In this document: positions 32,435-41,064 of the stretch, one piece after another | Numbering within the stretch: position 1 is the first letter of the stretch | How the letters are laid out: the number at the start of each line of letters is the position of its first letter | From: JAZOTM01 sp045657625 | GTDB taxonomy: Bacteria; Bacillota; Clostridia; Lachnospirales; Lachnospiraceae | Direction of reading: 5' to 3' | Length of the DNA: 64,000 nucleotides | Assembly: GCA_045657625.1 (NCBI GenBank) | Contig: JAZOTM010000001.1 | Span: 25,920-89,919, forward strand | The notes under the pieces: model-generated | The model's input: only the letters and a program-made list of their open reading frames with translations | Databases searched by the model: none | Told to the model about the DNA's origin: nothing | Program-made: the position numbers and the translations under genes

Positions 32435-33805
32435 ATGGCAAAGGATTACAAAGGAATTGCCAAAGCAGTTTTAACTGCGCTTGGTGGTGAAAAAAATGTA
32501 TCACATCTTGAACATTGTTCCACTCGATTAAGATTTACAATAGTTAATGAGGGTGATGTAGATAAGGATGGTTTAAAGAAAATTACAGGCGTTTTAGGTG
32601 TAGTTGGAAGTGGAAATCAGTGTCAAGTTGTAATCGGAAATGATGTTATTGAAGTATATGATGAAATAATGAAGATGGGGACTTTCTCCGGAGGCGGACA
32701 GGTTCCGGATGATTATATGCCTACAGAAAAGAAAAAGATTGGTGCATTTATCTTGGATTTTCTGGTTGGTGTATTTCAACCGTTAGTACCGGCTATTGCC
32801 GGAGCGGGAATATTGAAGGCAATGCTTTCATTATTCGTTTTACTGGGCTGGATGGAAAGCGGCGGTTCTTGGCATACGATATTAAATAATGGGGCTGATG
32901 CGGCACTTTATTTATTGCCGGTTTTAGTTGCATATACCATGTCAAATAAACTTAATATGAACAGATTAGTAGCAGTTTCTATTGTAGGTGCTATGATTCT
33001 TCCAAATATAACAACTGCTTTATCAGAAGGTGTTTCTTTGGGGGGAATTCAGTTACAGAGTATTACTTATAGTTATCAAGTTTTCCCGGCAATATTGACA
33101 GTAGCTGTATTATATTTTGTTGAGAAGTTTTTTAATAAAGTTTCACCGAAGCCAATTAGAGTATTCTTTGTCCCTATGATGTGTATGCTCATAATGGTTC
33201 CTTTGGAGTTAGTAGTATTAGGACCACTTGGATATAACATTGGACAGGTAATAACTGCGGTTATTTTATTCTTATATAACACGTTCGGCTGGTTCGCAGT
33301 GGCACTTTTGGCTGCAATTTTACCGTTTATGATTTCTATGGGAATGCATAAGGCATTGGTACCTTATGCGGTAACATCTATTACGAGTGCGGGATGCGAA
33401 TTATTGTATATGCCGGCGTCATTGGCTCATAATATTTCAGAAGGTGGTGCGTGCTTAGCAGTAGCGATTAAAACAAAGGATGAGGCGTTACGCGCTGCGG
33501 CAATATCTGCAGGAATATCTGGAATTTTTGGAATAACAGAACCAGCATTATATGGTGTTACGTTACAGCACAAAAAGGCTATGATGGGTGTTGTGGCTGG
33601 AAGTTTTGTAGGTGGTTTGACAGTAGGGCTTTTAGGGTTGAAAGCATTTGTGGCTATGGGACCTGGCCTAGCAGGAATGGCAATGTTTGTGGATCCGGAA
33701 AACAGTAAAAATATCGTATGGGGATTTATTGGATTTGGAGTTTCACTTGTTGTCTCATTTATTACAACATTGATTTTATATAAAGACGAAACAGCAGAGG
33801 TTTAA
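32435..33805 (+). CDS. PTS transporter EIIBC, beta-glucoside family
   Basis: A 456-residue EIIBC protein. The EIIB active Cys is in LEHCSTRLRFTIV and the EIIC domain (from about residue 100) shows GVFQPLVPAIAGAGILKAML and FGITEPALYGVTLQHKKA, typical of BglF/BglP-type carriers. EIIA is missing, as in the neighbouring EIIBC. GGTGAGGAG fixes the ATG at 32435; the GTG at 32420 is part of the ribosome site. It imports a beta-glucoside as its 6-phosphate, which the GH1 enzyme two bases downstream then splits. Confidence 0.93.
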   Translation: MAKDYKGIAKAVLTALGGEKNVSHLEHCSTRLRFTIVNEGDVDKDGLKKITGVLGVVGSGNQCQVVIGNDVIEVYDEIMKMGTFSGGGQVPDDYMPTEKKKIGAFILDFLVGVFQPLVPAIAGAGILKAMLSLFVLLGWMESGGSWHTILNNGADAALYLLPVLVAYTMSNKLNMNRLVAVSIVGAMILPNITTALSEGVSLGGIQLQSITYSYQVFPAILTVAVLYFVEKFFNKVSPKPIRVFFVPMMCMLIMVPLELVVLGPLGYNIGQVITAVILFLYNTFGWFAVALLAAILPFMISMGMHKALVPYAVTSITSAGCELLYMPASLAHNISEGGACLAVAIKTKDEALRAAAISAGISGIFGITEPALYGVTLQHKKAMMGVVAGSFVGGLTVGLLGLKAFVAMGPGLAGMAMFVDPENSKNIVWGFIGFGVSLVVSFITTLILYKDETAEV

Positions 33806-33807
33806 TA

Positions 33808-35265
33808 ATGAGTTTTGATGAAAAATTTTTGTGGGGCGGAGCGCTAGCCGCAAATCAAGTTGAAGGCGCGTGGAATATAGATGGAAAAGGGCCGAGTGTA
33901 GCGGATGTTGCAACCTACAAACCTTCGGTTGATGTGAAAAATTATAAGGCCCATGTTTCAGTGACGAGAAAATCTATAGAGACAGCAATGAAAGATACGG
34001 ACACAAAAAAATATCCCAAGAGAAGAGGCATTGATTTTTATCATTATTACAAGACGGATTTAGATTTGTTTGCGGAAATGGGATTTAAAGTTTTGAGAGT
34101 ATCGATTGCATGGAGTCGACTCTATCCAACGGGAGAAGAGACTGAGCCCAACAAAAAGGGAGTGGAATTCTATCGAAACTTATTTATAGAAATGCGTAAA
34201 AGAAGTATAGAGCCGTTAGTGACGTTGTCTCATTATGAAATGCCGCTTCATTTAGCGGTGAAGTATAACGGATGGAACGATAGACGAATTATAGATTGTT
34301 TTGTGCGTTATGCGACTACCTGTTTTCAAGAATACAAAGATTTAGTGAAATTATGGTTGAATTTTAACGAGGTGGATAGCATCATTCGCCATTCGTTTTC
34401 GACAGCTGGTATTATACCTGAATTATGTGGAGATACAGAGGATGACTATTTGCGTTGTTGTTATCAAGCTGCACATAATCAGTTTGTAGCAGGTGCAAAA
34501 GCAACAAAAGTCATGAAAGAAATAATTCCAGATGCAAAGATGGGGTTAATGTTAACGAAGTTAATGACATATCCTCGTACTTGTAAACCGGAAGATGTAG
34601 CAGCAACGCAATTAAAAAATTTAGATAATCATTTTTATGCAGATGTGCAAGTTTTTGGGGAATATCCTAGAATAAAATTGAGAGAACTGGAAAATAGAGG
34701 CATCGCGCCGAAATTTGAAACAGGAGACTTAGAATTAATAAAGTCAAATACGGTAGATTTTGTATCATTTAGTTATTATATGTCAATGACTGAGTCCGTG
34801 GATCCTAATGCGGAGCGAACACCGGGAAATACAGTTTTAGGTGTTAAAAATCCTTATTTAGAATCAACAAATTGGGGATGGCAAATTGATCCGATTGGAC
34901 TACGTATTTCCTTGATTGAATTATATGACAGATACAGAAAACCACTGTTTATTGTCGAAAATGGACTTGGAATGAGCGATGAAATATCTGCAGATGGAAA
35001 AATTCATGACTATTATCGAATAGAGTATTTTAAAAGTCATTTTGTTGAAATGAAAAAGGCAGTAGAAGCGGGTGTTGAATTGATGGGATACACAAGTTGG
35101 GCTCCTATCGATTTGATTAGTGCTAGTACAAATCAGATGTCTAAGAGATACGGTTTTATATATGTTGATCAAGATGATGAAGGAAATGGTACGTTAGAGC
35201 GAAAAAGAAAAGACAGTTTTTATTGGTATAAAAGAGTCATAGAAACTAATGGGGAAGAACTGTAA
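33808..35265 (+). CDS. 6-phospho-beta-glucosidase, GH1 family
   Basis: A 485-residue glycoside hydrolase family 1 enzyme. It starts FLWGGALAANQVEGAW, has the acid/base Glu188 in LWLNFNEVD and the nucleophile in PLFIVENGLG, and ends in a KRYGFIYVDQD-type phospho-glucosidase segment. It hydrolyses the phosphorylated disaccharide or aryl-glucoside delivered by the PTS gene two bases upstream, giving glucose 6-phosphate. The operon is under the LacI regulator. The acid/base motif NEVD replaces the usual NEI or NEP, a mild variation. Confidence 0.93.
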   Translation: MSFDEKFLWGGALAANQVEGAWNIDGKGPSVADVATYKPSVDVKNYKAHVSVTRKSIETAMKDTDTKKYPKRRGIDFYHYYKTDLDLFAEMGFKVLRVSIAWSRLYPTGEETEPNKKGVEFYRNLFIEMRKRSIEPLVTLSHYEMPLHLAVKYNGWNDRRIIDCFVRYATTCFQEYKDLVKLWLNFNEVDSIIRHSFSTAGIIPELCGDTEDDYLRCCYQAAHNQFVAGAKATKVMKEIIPDAKMGLMLTKLMTYPRTCKPEDVAATQLKNLDNHFYADVQVFGEYPRIKLRELENRGIAPKFETGDLELIKSNTVDFVSFSYYMSMTESVDPNAERTPGNTVLGVKNPYLESTNWGWQIDPIGLRISLIELYDRYRKPLFIVENGLGMSDEISADGKIHDYYRIEYFKSHFVEMKKAVEAGVELMGYTSWAPIDLISASTNQMSKRYGFIYVDQDDEGNGTLERKRKDSFYWYKRVIETNGEEL

Positions 35266-35307
35266 AATTGAGATAATAGTGAGATTAGATAGAGAGGCTA
35301 GTTATCG

Positions 35308-35776
35308 TTGATTAGTATATTGCTTGCAAAAAAAATTATAGAATTCTTTATATTTATCTTATTGGGATTTTTGTTGGTCCGATGTAATGTTTTCAAATCG
35401 GCGGATTCGGAAATCATGGCAAAAATTTGCATATATCTTATGACCCCGGCAATTATTATTAATGCGTTTCAAATAGATATTATCAGAAATGTTTTCGAAC
35501 TCAAGAATATGGTGTGTGGTAGCTATGCGTCTAATCGTTTGTCCATTGGTAATACTTCTTTTAATGAAAGCAGTACCCATAGAATCATGGTTAACAACAG
35601 GTAGAACTGTAATGTTGATTTCTTTTTTTGCGGCTTGTGCGCCATGTGCATCAACAATTAGTCAGTTTGCTATTATATATGAAAAGGATGCAAAATATGC
35701 AAGTGCGATAAATGTATTGTCAACCTTGCTTTGCATTATAACCATGCCTTTCATGGTATACTGCTTTCAATTATGA
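35308..35776 (+). pseudogene. AEC-family transporter, internally deleted and frameshifted
   Basis: The first frame (TTG start at 35308 after AGAGAGG) encodes the first membrane spans (FFIFILLGFLLVRCNVFKS, AKICIYLMTPAIIINAFQID) and then loses homology near 35490. A second frame, ending at 35776, gives the last spans (MRLIVCPLVILLLM, SFFAACAPCASTISQF). About half of the normal 310 residues is missing. It follows the GH1 gene and was presumably part of that operon. Confidence 0.78.
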
Positions 35777-35784
35777 GAAAGCGC

Positions 35785-36345
35785 CTATTCCATCACTTTC
35801 TTAAATGCAGGAATAATCTGTGCTGCAACAATGGCCTTTACCAAATCCAATGGAAGGAATGGAAGGAAGCCTAAAGAAAAGCCGGTGGCTAAATCATAGT
35901 TCATTTGTGTCATTAAGTAGAACATGCCGATGGCATCAATGATTATAACGCCGATGATGCCGCAAACGGTATACCAAAGTCGATTATATTTTTTTCCGCG
36001 AATCAATGGAAGGACAACGGCTACAATTGGAAAAGCCCAAGTATATGCGCCGTAAGGTGCGATTAAATAGCCAATTCCTGCACCTCCGCCGATAAATACC
36101 GGAAGTCCAACGATTCCAAGTAAGAACCATACAAGAACAATTAAAAAGGATTCATAAACCGGGAAAAGAAGTGCAATAAGAAATAAAACAAAATTAATCA
36201 TGGTGATTTTGGGTGCCATTGGGAGCGGTGTTGGAAGGCTCAAATAGGCACTGATGCATAAAAGGGCTGCAAATAAAGCACTGGTAACAAGCTGCTTTGT
36301 AGATATGTTTTGTTTTTTAATCAATGTGTTACTTTCTGTACTCAT
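35785..36345 (-). CDS. bioY: Biotin transporter BioY (ECF S component)
   Basis: A 186-residue membrane protein with about six spans. LVTSALFAALLCISAYLSLP, VWFLLGIVGLPVFIGGGAGI and LIAPYGAYTWAFP are typical BioY segments. It binds biotin and works with the shared ECF energy module (EcfAAT), which is not in the window. It is divergent from bioB across a BirA-like operator, so both should be repressed when biotin is plentiful. Confidence 0.95.
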   Translation of the reverse strand: MSTESNTLIKKQNISTKQLVTSALFAALLCISAYLSLPTPLPMAPKITMINFVLFLIALLFPVYESFLIVLVWFLLGIVGLPVFIGGGAGIGYLIAPYGAYTWAFPIVAVVLPLIRGKKYNRLWYTVCGIIGVIIIDAIGMFYLMTQMNYDLATGFSLGFLPFLPLDLVKAIVAAQIIPAFKKVME

Positions 36346-36400
36346 AACGTCTCCTCTATCTTGTTTGTTTTCATTTCGGGTTAAGTGTATAAGAAATAAA

Positions 36401-36442
36401 ATAGATTGTCAACCATAAAAAGAATATAAGTTGACAATCTAT
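36401..36442. promoter_or_regulatory. BirA-type operator with divergent bioY/bioB promoters
   Basis: ATAGATTGTCAAC (36401-36413) and GTTGACAATCTAT (36430-36442) are perfect inverted arms 16 bp apart, the spacing and core (TTGTCAAC/GTTGACAA) expected for BirA. Each arm holds a TTGACA -35: at 36431-36436 for bioB, with TAATCT at 36454-36459 (17-bp spacer), and on the minus strand at 36407-36412 for bioY. Bound BirA would cover both promoters. Confidence 0.85.
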
Positions 36443-36519
36443 TTTTTTTGCAATAATCTTTATAGTATTGAGGCTTACATACGAGAAAATCGAGGAAAAT
36501 GATAAAGGAAGAGTAGGAA

Positions 36520-37482
36520 ATGAGTTTAGAAGAAATACAGAAAAAAGTATTATCTGGCGGGGAAATTACAAAAGAAGAGGTTTTGAGTTTGATAAATGTG
36601 GACCTGAATAAGTTAACAATGGCAGCAGACGAACTTCGTAAGGTATTTTGTGGAGACGGATTTGATATGTGTGCGGTCATGAATGTAAAGGGTGGAAGAT
36701 GTTCTGAGGATTGTAAGTTTTGCTCTCAGTCCAGTTGCTCCTCTGCGGAGGTGCCGACTTTTATGGTCAGAGACACGGACTATGTGGCAAAGGACGCCAG
36801 GGAACATTCCGGCATGGGGATTTCTCATTACTGTCAGGTGGCTTCCGGTAGAAAAATGAGTCAGGCTGGTATTGCGCAGATATGTAGCAACGTGGAAGCT
36901 ATTGTAAACCAAACGGATTTAACCCCCTGTGTATCTTTGGGGTTGTTAAATAAAGAGGATTTATTGCAATTAAAGAAAGCCGGGGTCAAACGCGTGCACA
37001 ATAATTTGGAAACCAGTGAGACCTATTTTCCCCATGTCTGTAGTAGCCATACCTACGAGGAAAAAAAGCAGGTCATGCGTTTGGTTCATGAAGTGGGTTT
37101 GGAATTGTGCAGCGGTGGCATCTTTGGCATAGGAGAGACCTGGGAAGATCGTATTGATATGGCTTTTTCTTTGCGCGAATTTCAACCGGAATCGGTGCCG
37201 ATTAATCTGTTGAATCCGGTAAAAGGGACGCCCATGGGTGAATTTCAACCATTGACAGAGCCGGAGGTGCGAAGAATTATTGCAATTTATCGTTTCATTT
37301 TGCCGAAGGCATATATTCGTTTGGCTGCAGGCAGAGACTACTTGGAGGATACGGGAGACCGCTGTTTTTTAGGTGGATGCAATGCCACCATAACCGGAGA
37401 TATGGTTACGGTAAAGGGAATTTCCATTGAAAAAGATTTGGCAGGAATTCGCGAGTTGGGTTATCAGTTGCAAGTAGGATAA
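36520..37482 (+). CDS. bioB: Biotin synthase
   Basis: A 320-residue radical SAM enzyme that inserts sulfur into dethiobiotin. The cluster motif is GGRCSEDCKFCSQSS (CX3CX2C). FGIGETWEDRIDM and the RLAAGRDYL segment, with the Arg ligand of the second cluster, are also visible. bioA, bioD and bioF are absent here, so the cell may use exogenous dethiobiotin or encode the rest elsewhere. It is divergent from bioY. Confidence 0.95.
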   Translation: MSLEEIQKKVLSGGEITKEEVLSLINVDLNKLTMAADELRKVFCGDGFDMCAVMNVKGGRCSEDCKFCSQSSCSSAEVPTFMVRDTDYVAKDAREHSGMGISHYCQVASGRKMSQAGIAQICSNVEAIVNQTDLTPCVSLGLLNKEDLLQLKKAGVKRVHNNLETSETYFPHVCSSHTYEEKKQVMRLVHEVGLELCSGGIFGIGETWEDRIDMAFSLREFQPESVPINLLNPVKGTPMGEFQPLTEPEVRRIIAIYRFILPKAYIRLAAGRDYLEDTGDRCFLGGCNATITGDMVTVKGISIEKDLAGIRELGYQLQVG

Positions 37483-37494
37483 GATTTTTGGGAT

Positions 37495-37527
37495 AAAAAA
37501 GAGAGTTCAAAAGGAACTCTCTTTTTT
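37495..37527. terminator. Bidirectional terminator between bioB and hxlR
   Basis: GAGAGTTC (37501-37508) pairs with GAACTCTC (37514-37521), flanked by a run of As on the left and Ts on the right. It serves the convergent bioB and hxlR genes. Confidence 0.85.
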
Positions 37528-37530
37528 CGG

Positions 37531-37851
37531 CTATAAAGATTTGTAGTAGGTCCCAAATTCTTCCATGGATTTGATGATGGGACGCATACTTTCGCCCAAG
37601 TCACTCAGAGCATATTCTACACGGGGTGGCACCTCCGGATAAACGGTACGGGTAATAATGCCATCCTCTTCTAAAGATCTGAGGGAATCGGTTAATACTT
37701 TTTGACTGATTCCATCCAGGTCTTTTTTTAATTCATTAAAACGCCAAGGTCGGTGTAATAAGTTTCGTAAGATTAGTAATTTCCATTTGCTACCTATTAA
37801 GCTAACGGTTGTGGCAACCGGACATTCCGGTAATTCGTCTTTTGTCTTCAT
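37531..37851 (-). CDS. HxlR-family regulator near the ACGX peptide cluster
   Basis: A 106-residue winged-helix regulator. The N-terminal Cys of PECPVATTVSLIGSKWKLLI is the conserved redox-sensing position in several HxlR proteins. LDGISQKVLTDSLRSLEEDG is the recognition region and RTVYPEVPPRVEYALSDLG the wing. It is divergent from the ACGX peptide gene, with 220 bp and a palindrome in between, and could control that cluster. Confidence 0.9.
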   Translation of the reverse strand: MKTKDELPECPVATTVSLIGSKWKLLILRNLLHRPWRFNELKKDLDGISQKVLTDSLRSLEEDGIITRTVYPEVPPRVEYALSDLGESMRPIIKSMEEFGTYYKSL

Positions 37852-37974
37852 TGAAAACCTCCAATCTAAGCAAAAAGTTTCTAAAAGAATGTAACATCAC
37901 AATTTGTATCTTACGTCCAACTTATCACAAGGAAATAAAAATGTCGATAAGTTACAAAAAGGTGACCGGGTAAT

Positions 37975-37994
37975 AAAAAAGTGCGTACTTTTTT
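37975..37994. promoter_or_regulatory. Palindrome upstream of the ACGX peptide gene (putative HxlR operator)
   Basis: AAAAAAGT-GCGT-ACTTTTTT is an 8-4-8 perfect inverted repeat. It contains GTGCGTACTT, the reverse complement of AAGTACGCAC found beside the other HxlR gene at 14542-14551. It lies about 80 bp before the peptide start. Confidence 0.5.
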
Positions 37995-38073
37995 CTCGTG
38001 TTTTGGGCTGATATTATGAAGGCACAGAAAGCAAAGTTGCTTTTTACAAATGATTTCATAGGAGGAAACAAAA

Positions 38074-38262
38074 ATGGCATTATCAAATTTATTCGGATGG
38101 AACAGCAAGGAAACAACGGCAGCAGCTTGTGGAACAGCATGCGGTGCAGGAGATAAGCCGGAAGAAAAACCGGCAGCTTGCGGAACAGCATGTGGCGCAG
38201 GAGACAAGCAGGAAGAAAAGCCGGCAGCTTGTGGAACGGCATGTGGTGCCGGTGACAAATAA
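38074..38262 (+). CDS. ACGX-repeat peptide precursor (putative radical SAM-modified RiPP)
   Basis: A 62-residue peptide after a perfect AGGAGG. Residues 1-17 form a leader-like part (MALSNLFGWNSKETT). The rest is a 17-residue unit, AACGTACGAGDKPEEKP, repeated nearly three times. Cysteines fall at 19/23, 36/40 and 53/57, always as ACGT-ACGA. The next gene, 38 bp downstream, is a radical SAM/SPASM enzyme, the classic layout of a ribosomally made peptide with thioether or other Cys crosslinks. I recall family models named for an ACGX-repeat peptide and its radical SAM partner. No product structure is known to me. Confidence 0.85.
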   Translation: MALSNLFGWNSKETTAAACGTACGAGDKPEEKPAACGTACGAGDKQEEKPAACGTACGAGDK

Positions 38263-38300
38263 GACAAAGGAAAAATTCTAAGTAAAGGAGTCAAGGAGTC

Positions 38301-39392
38301 ATGAATAACGTTCAATCGCGTCGCACGAAACCATATTTTTCATTTCAATGGCATATTACAGATGAATGTGATCAAAGATGTAAGCATTGTTATATATATT
38401 CTGCAGGAACACATACTTGTCTCAAGTCCATGACTTGGGATGAAATCGAGAATACATTTTACAACTGCGTAGATTTTTGTGAGGTATATGGAATGACTCC
38501 TTACTTCTATCTTACGGGTGGAGACCCGATTCTCCACCCTGATTTTTGGAGATTGTTGGATTTGTTCCATGAACATGGAATCAAATTCACAATCATGGGA
38601 AATCCATTCCACCTAAACGATCAGATTTGCAGAGAATTAAAATGGTATGGTTGTGAAAAATATCAGTTATCTTTGGATGGATTGCGAGAAACCCACGACT
38701 GGTTTCGAAAGCCGGGATCTTTTGATTGCACCTTGGAAAAAATCGGTTGCTTAAATAGAGCCGGAATACGTAGTGTCGTCATGACAACGGTATCCAAAAC
38801 CAATCGTATGGAAGTCCCGGGAATTATAGATGCCGTGGTAAAGGCAGGGGTCAATGTGTTTGCTTTTTCCAGATATGTACCCAGTGGTGGAGATTTGGAT
38901 GCGACCATGACGGCCCAAGAGTATCGAGAACTTCTTGCCATTTGTGATAAGAAGTTTAAAGAGTATGAAGCAGAAGGTTGTGAAACCTATTTTAACAAGA
39001 AAGATCATCTCTGGACCTTATATGAGTATGAGACCGGAGAGTTTCAAATTCCGGATGGAACAGAAAAAGGAATGATTTATGGCGGATGTAATTGTGGAAA
39101 CGCCCATATTACAATTCTTCCAACCGGTGATATATATGCCTGTCGTAGAGTAGGCGAAAGCAAAGTGGGCAATGTGTTTGAAGATCGCATTGCAGATGTT
39201 TGGATTACAAGCATGGAAAAATATAGAGATTTTGACAAGTTTTTAAAGTGTTCAAAATGTAAGTTGATGCCATGGTGCAGGGGTTGCCCGGCAGTGGCAA
39301 AAGGAACGAACGGTAGCTTTTATGCAGAGGATCCACAGTGTTGGGTGACAGACTTGAAACAGGCGGGACTCCTTGTAGATGAAGGGATATAA
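38301..39392 (+). CDS. Radical SAM/SPASM peptide maturase (ACGX system)
   Basis: A 363-residue enzyme. The radical SAM cluster is DECDQRCKHCYIY (CX3CX2C) at residues about 18-31, followed by YFYLTGGDPILHPDF. A C-terminal SPASM domain holds the auxiliary-cluster cysteines: GGCNCGNAHITILPTGDIYA, CRRVGESKVGNV, then CSKCKLMPWCRGCP and a late Cys in DPQCW. Such proteins form Cys-to-carbon or other bonds in short precursor peptides. Its likely substrate is the Cys-repeat peptide directly upstream. RBS AAAGGAG. Confidence 0.9.
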   Translation: MNNVQSRRTKPYFSFQWHITDECDQRCKHCYIYSAGTHTCLKSMTWDEIENTFYNCVDFCEVYGMTPYFYLTGGDPILHPDFWRLLDLFHEHGIKFTIMGNPFHLNDQICRELKWYGCEKYQLSLDGLRETHDWFRKPGSFDCTLEKIGCLNRAGIRSVVMTTVSKTNRMEVPGIIDAVVKAGVNVFAFSRYVPSGGDLDATMTAQEYRELLAICDKKFKEYEAEGCETYFNKKDHLWTLYEYETGEFQIPDGTEKGMIYGGCNCGNAHITILPTGDIYACRRVGESKVGNVFEDRIADVWITSMEKYRDFDKFLKCSKCKLMPWCRGCPAVAKGTNGSFYAEDPQCWVTDLKQAGLLVDEGI

Positions 39393-39412
39393 TCCCTAAT
39401 TTGGAGGTATTT

Positions 39413-39982
39413 ATGAACGAAATCATTCAAAATATCATGGATCGTAGATCCGTCAGAAATTACACAGAGGAAAAAGTGTCGAAAGAAGCGCTGAATCAGC
39501 TACTAGAGGTGGCAGTTTGGTCTGCCAATGCGGGAAATAGACAACGCACCAGAATCGTGGTCTCCCAAGATCAGGCGTTGAATACGCGCTTGGGGCGAGC
39601 ACAGAACGTCGTCTATGGCCAGTTTAATGGAGGAAAAGAAATCCAATTAAATGAGGAGTTGCTTGTAACGACTTCACACAGTGGTTTTTATAATGCGCCT
39701 ACCGTGATTTACTTGTTTGCGCCGGATCGTTTTTTGTTTGCGGAACCGGATTCCTATATTATGGCAAACAACATTTGTTTGGCAGCACATTCCATGGGTA
39801 TTGATTCCTGCATTATTTCCGTAGCAACGGATTATTTTATCGATGACTTTGGAAAAGAGGTCCTGAAAAAATGGGAGATTCCGGAGGATTTTCATATCAG
39901 TGCCCATGTAATTTTAGGATATCATGCAGGGGAATATCCGGCACCAAAAGACCGGAGATATCAGGCACCACTATTTGTATAA
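39413..39982 (+). CDS. Nitroreductase-family protein of the ACGX cluster
   Basis: A 189-residue FMN oxidoreductase. IMDRRSVRNYTEEKVSKEAL is the FMN-binding start. The AVWSANAGNRQRTRI region and the end VILGYHAGEYPAPKDRRYQ are family features. GGAGG lies eight bases before the ATG at 39413, and the gene starts 20 bp after the maturase gene, so the two are co-transcribed. Nitroreductase-like enzymes are known as dehydrogenases in several peptide pathways (for example azoline oxidation), which makes a tailoring role plausible. Confidence 0.88.
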   Translation: MNEIIQNIMDRRSVRNYTEEKVSKEALNQLLEVAVWSANAGNRQRTRIVVSQDQALNTRLGRAQNVVYGQFNGGKEIQLNEELLVTTSHSGFYNAPTVIYLFAPDRFLFAEPDSYIMANNICLAAHSMGIDSCIISVATDYFIDDFGKEVLKKWEIPEDFHISAHVILGYHAGEYPAPKDRRYQAPLFV

Positions 39983-40102
39983 GAGAATAAAAATTCTTGC
40001 TTTTTCAAGAGTGGAAAGCTATGCTTTTCTTAGAAATTTTGTACAGAAAATAAATGCAGAACATGGTACATTTGCGTAACGTGTAGATGAGGAGGGGATA
40101 GC

Positions 40103-40996
40103 ATGAGTTGGTCTTATAAAATGGTAGAGGGTGTGTGTTATCAATTGAATAAACTTCCGGGGGGCGGAGTAAAAGCGCTGATGTTAAAAGGCGCAGAGAA
40201 AAATGCCCAAAACGATCAATTACCCAAATTCGTGTATCAGAGAAATGTAAAGGTGAAACAGGTCTCTTACAACGGATTTGGGATTTTTCGGTTACAGGCC
40301 CGTGATATGGATAAGAAAGAAAAACGAGCCATATTGTTTTTGCCCGGCGGAGGAGGAATGACGCGGGCGACTGCCCTTCATTACGATACGGCCATAAGGA
40401 TTGCAAAAGAAACCGGAATTCCGGTTTATATCCTCAATTATCCGCTAGCACCGGACTATACGGTGCGAGATGCGTTGAACTGGCTGGAAGATGTTTACGC
40501 AGGATTTTTGAAAAAACGTTTCCCGGAAGATTTGATTCTTATGGGCGACAGTGCCGGAGCAAACTTGATTTTAAGTTTGACCCATCGTCTGAAAAGAAAA
40601 CCCGGAAAATTAGTAGTGATTTCACCGGCTTGTGGACTGGAATATGGAAAAAACAGAGAAATTCGTAAGGCCATGGAACCCAAGGACCCTATCTTGAGTG
40701 TGGAAATGAATGATATCATAGCAGAAAATTGGTGTAAAAAGGTACCTTTGGATGACCCGGATGTCAGCCCGGAGTACATTGATTATAAAGACTTTCCGCC
40801 CATGCTACTTCTCTATGGAACTCATGAATTGTTTTATCCTCATGTAGCACGTTGGCTCAAGCACCTGAAAGAGCAAAAGGTGGTGTATCAAGAAATACAG
40901 CAACCGATGTGCCATGATTGGGCTCTATGCAGCTTTTTCCCGGAAGGTAGGGACGGCATGCATCAAATGGCGCAGTGGATGAAGGGAATCTTATGA
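40103..40996 (+). CDS. Alpha/beta hydrolase, hormone-sensitive-lipase type
   Basis: A 297-residue hydrolase. The oxyanion motif is PGGGGMT, the nucleophile Ser lies in MGDSAGAN, the acid in LLYGTHELFY and the His in MCHDWAL. It is an esterase or amidase by fold; the substrate is unknown. It begins 120 bp after the nitroreductase with GAGGAGGGG before the ATG. It may be the last gene of the peptide cluster or a separate gene. A second esterase of similar type is at 42153-43007. Confidence 0.83.
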   Translation: MSWSYKMVEGVCYQLNKLPGGGVKALMLKGAEKNAQNDQLPKFVYQRNVKVKQVSYNGFGIFRLQARDMDKKEKRAILFLPGGGGMTRATALHYDTAIRIAKETGIPVYILNYPLAPDYTVRDALNWLEDVYAGFLKKRFPEDLILMGDSAGANLILSLTHRLKRKPGKLVVISPACGLEYGKNREIRKAMEPKDPILSVEMNDIIAENWCKKVPLDDPDVSPEYIDYKDFPPMLLLYGTHELFYPHVARWLKHLKEQKVVYQEIQQPMCHDWALCSFFPEGRDGMHQMAQWMKGIL

Positions 40997-41064
40997 TGCT
41001 CTGAGAGGGATAAGACTAGCAAGTGTAAAGAATTATAAAAAGCAAAAATTAGGTGATGAGAGAA

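Noticed and set aside
37911..38315. Long minus-strand frame opposite the ACGX peptide gene, with its own repeats (LSPAPHAVPQAAGFSS).
   Set aside because: It is the complement of the repeated + strand peptide gene, which has a perfect ribosome site and a matching maturase downstream.
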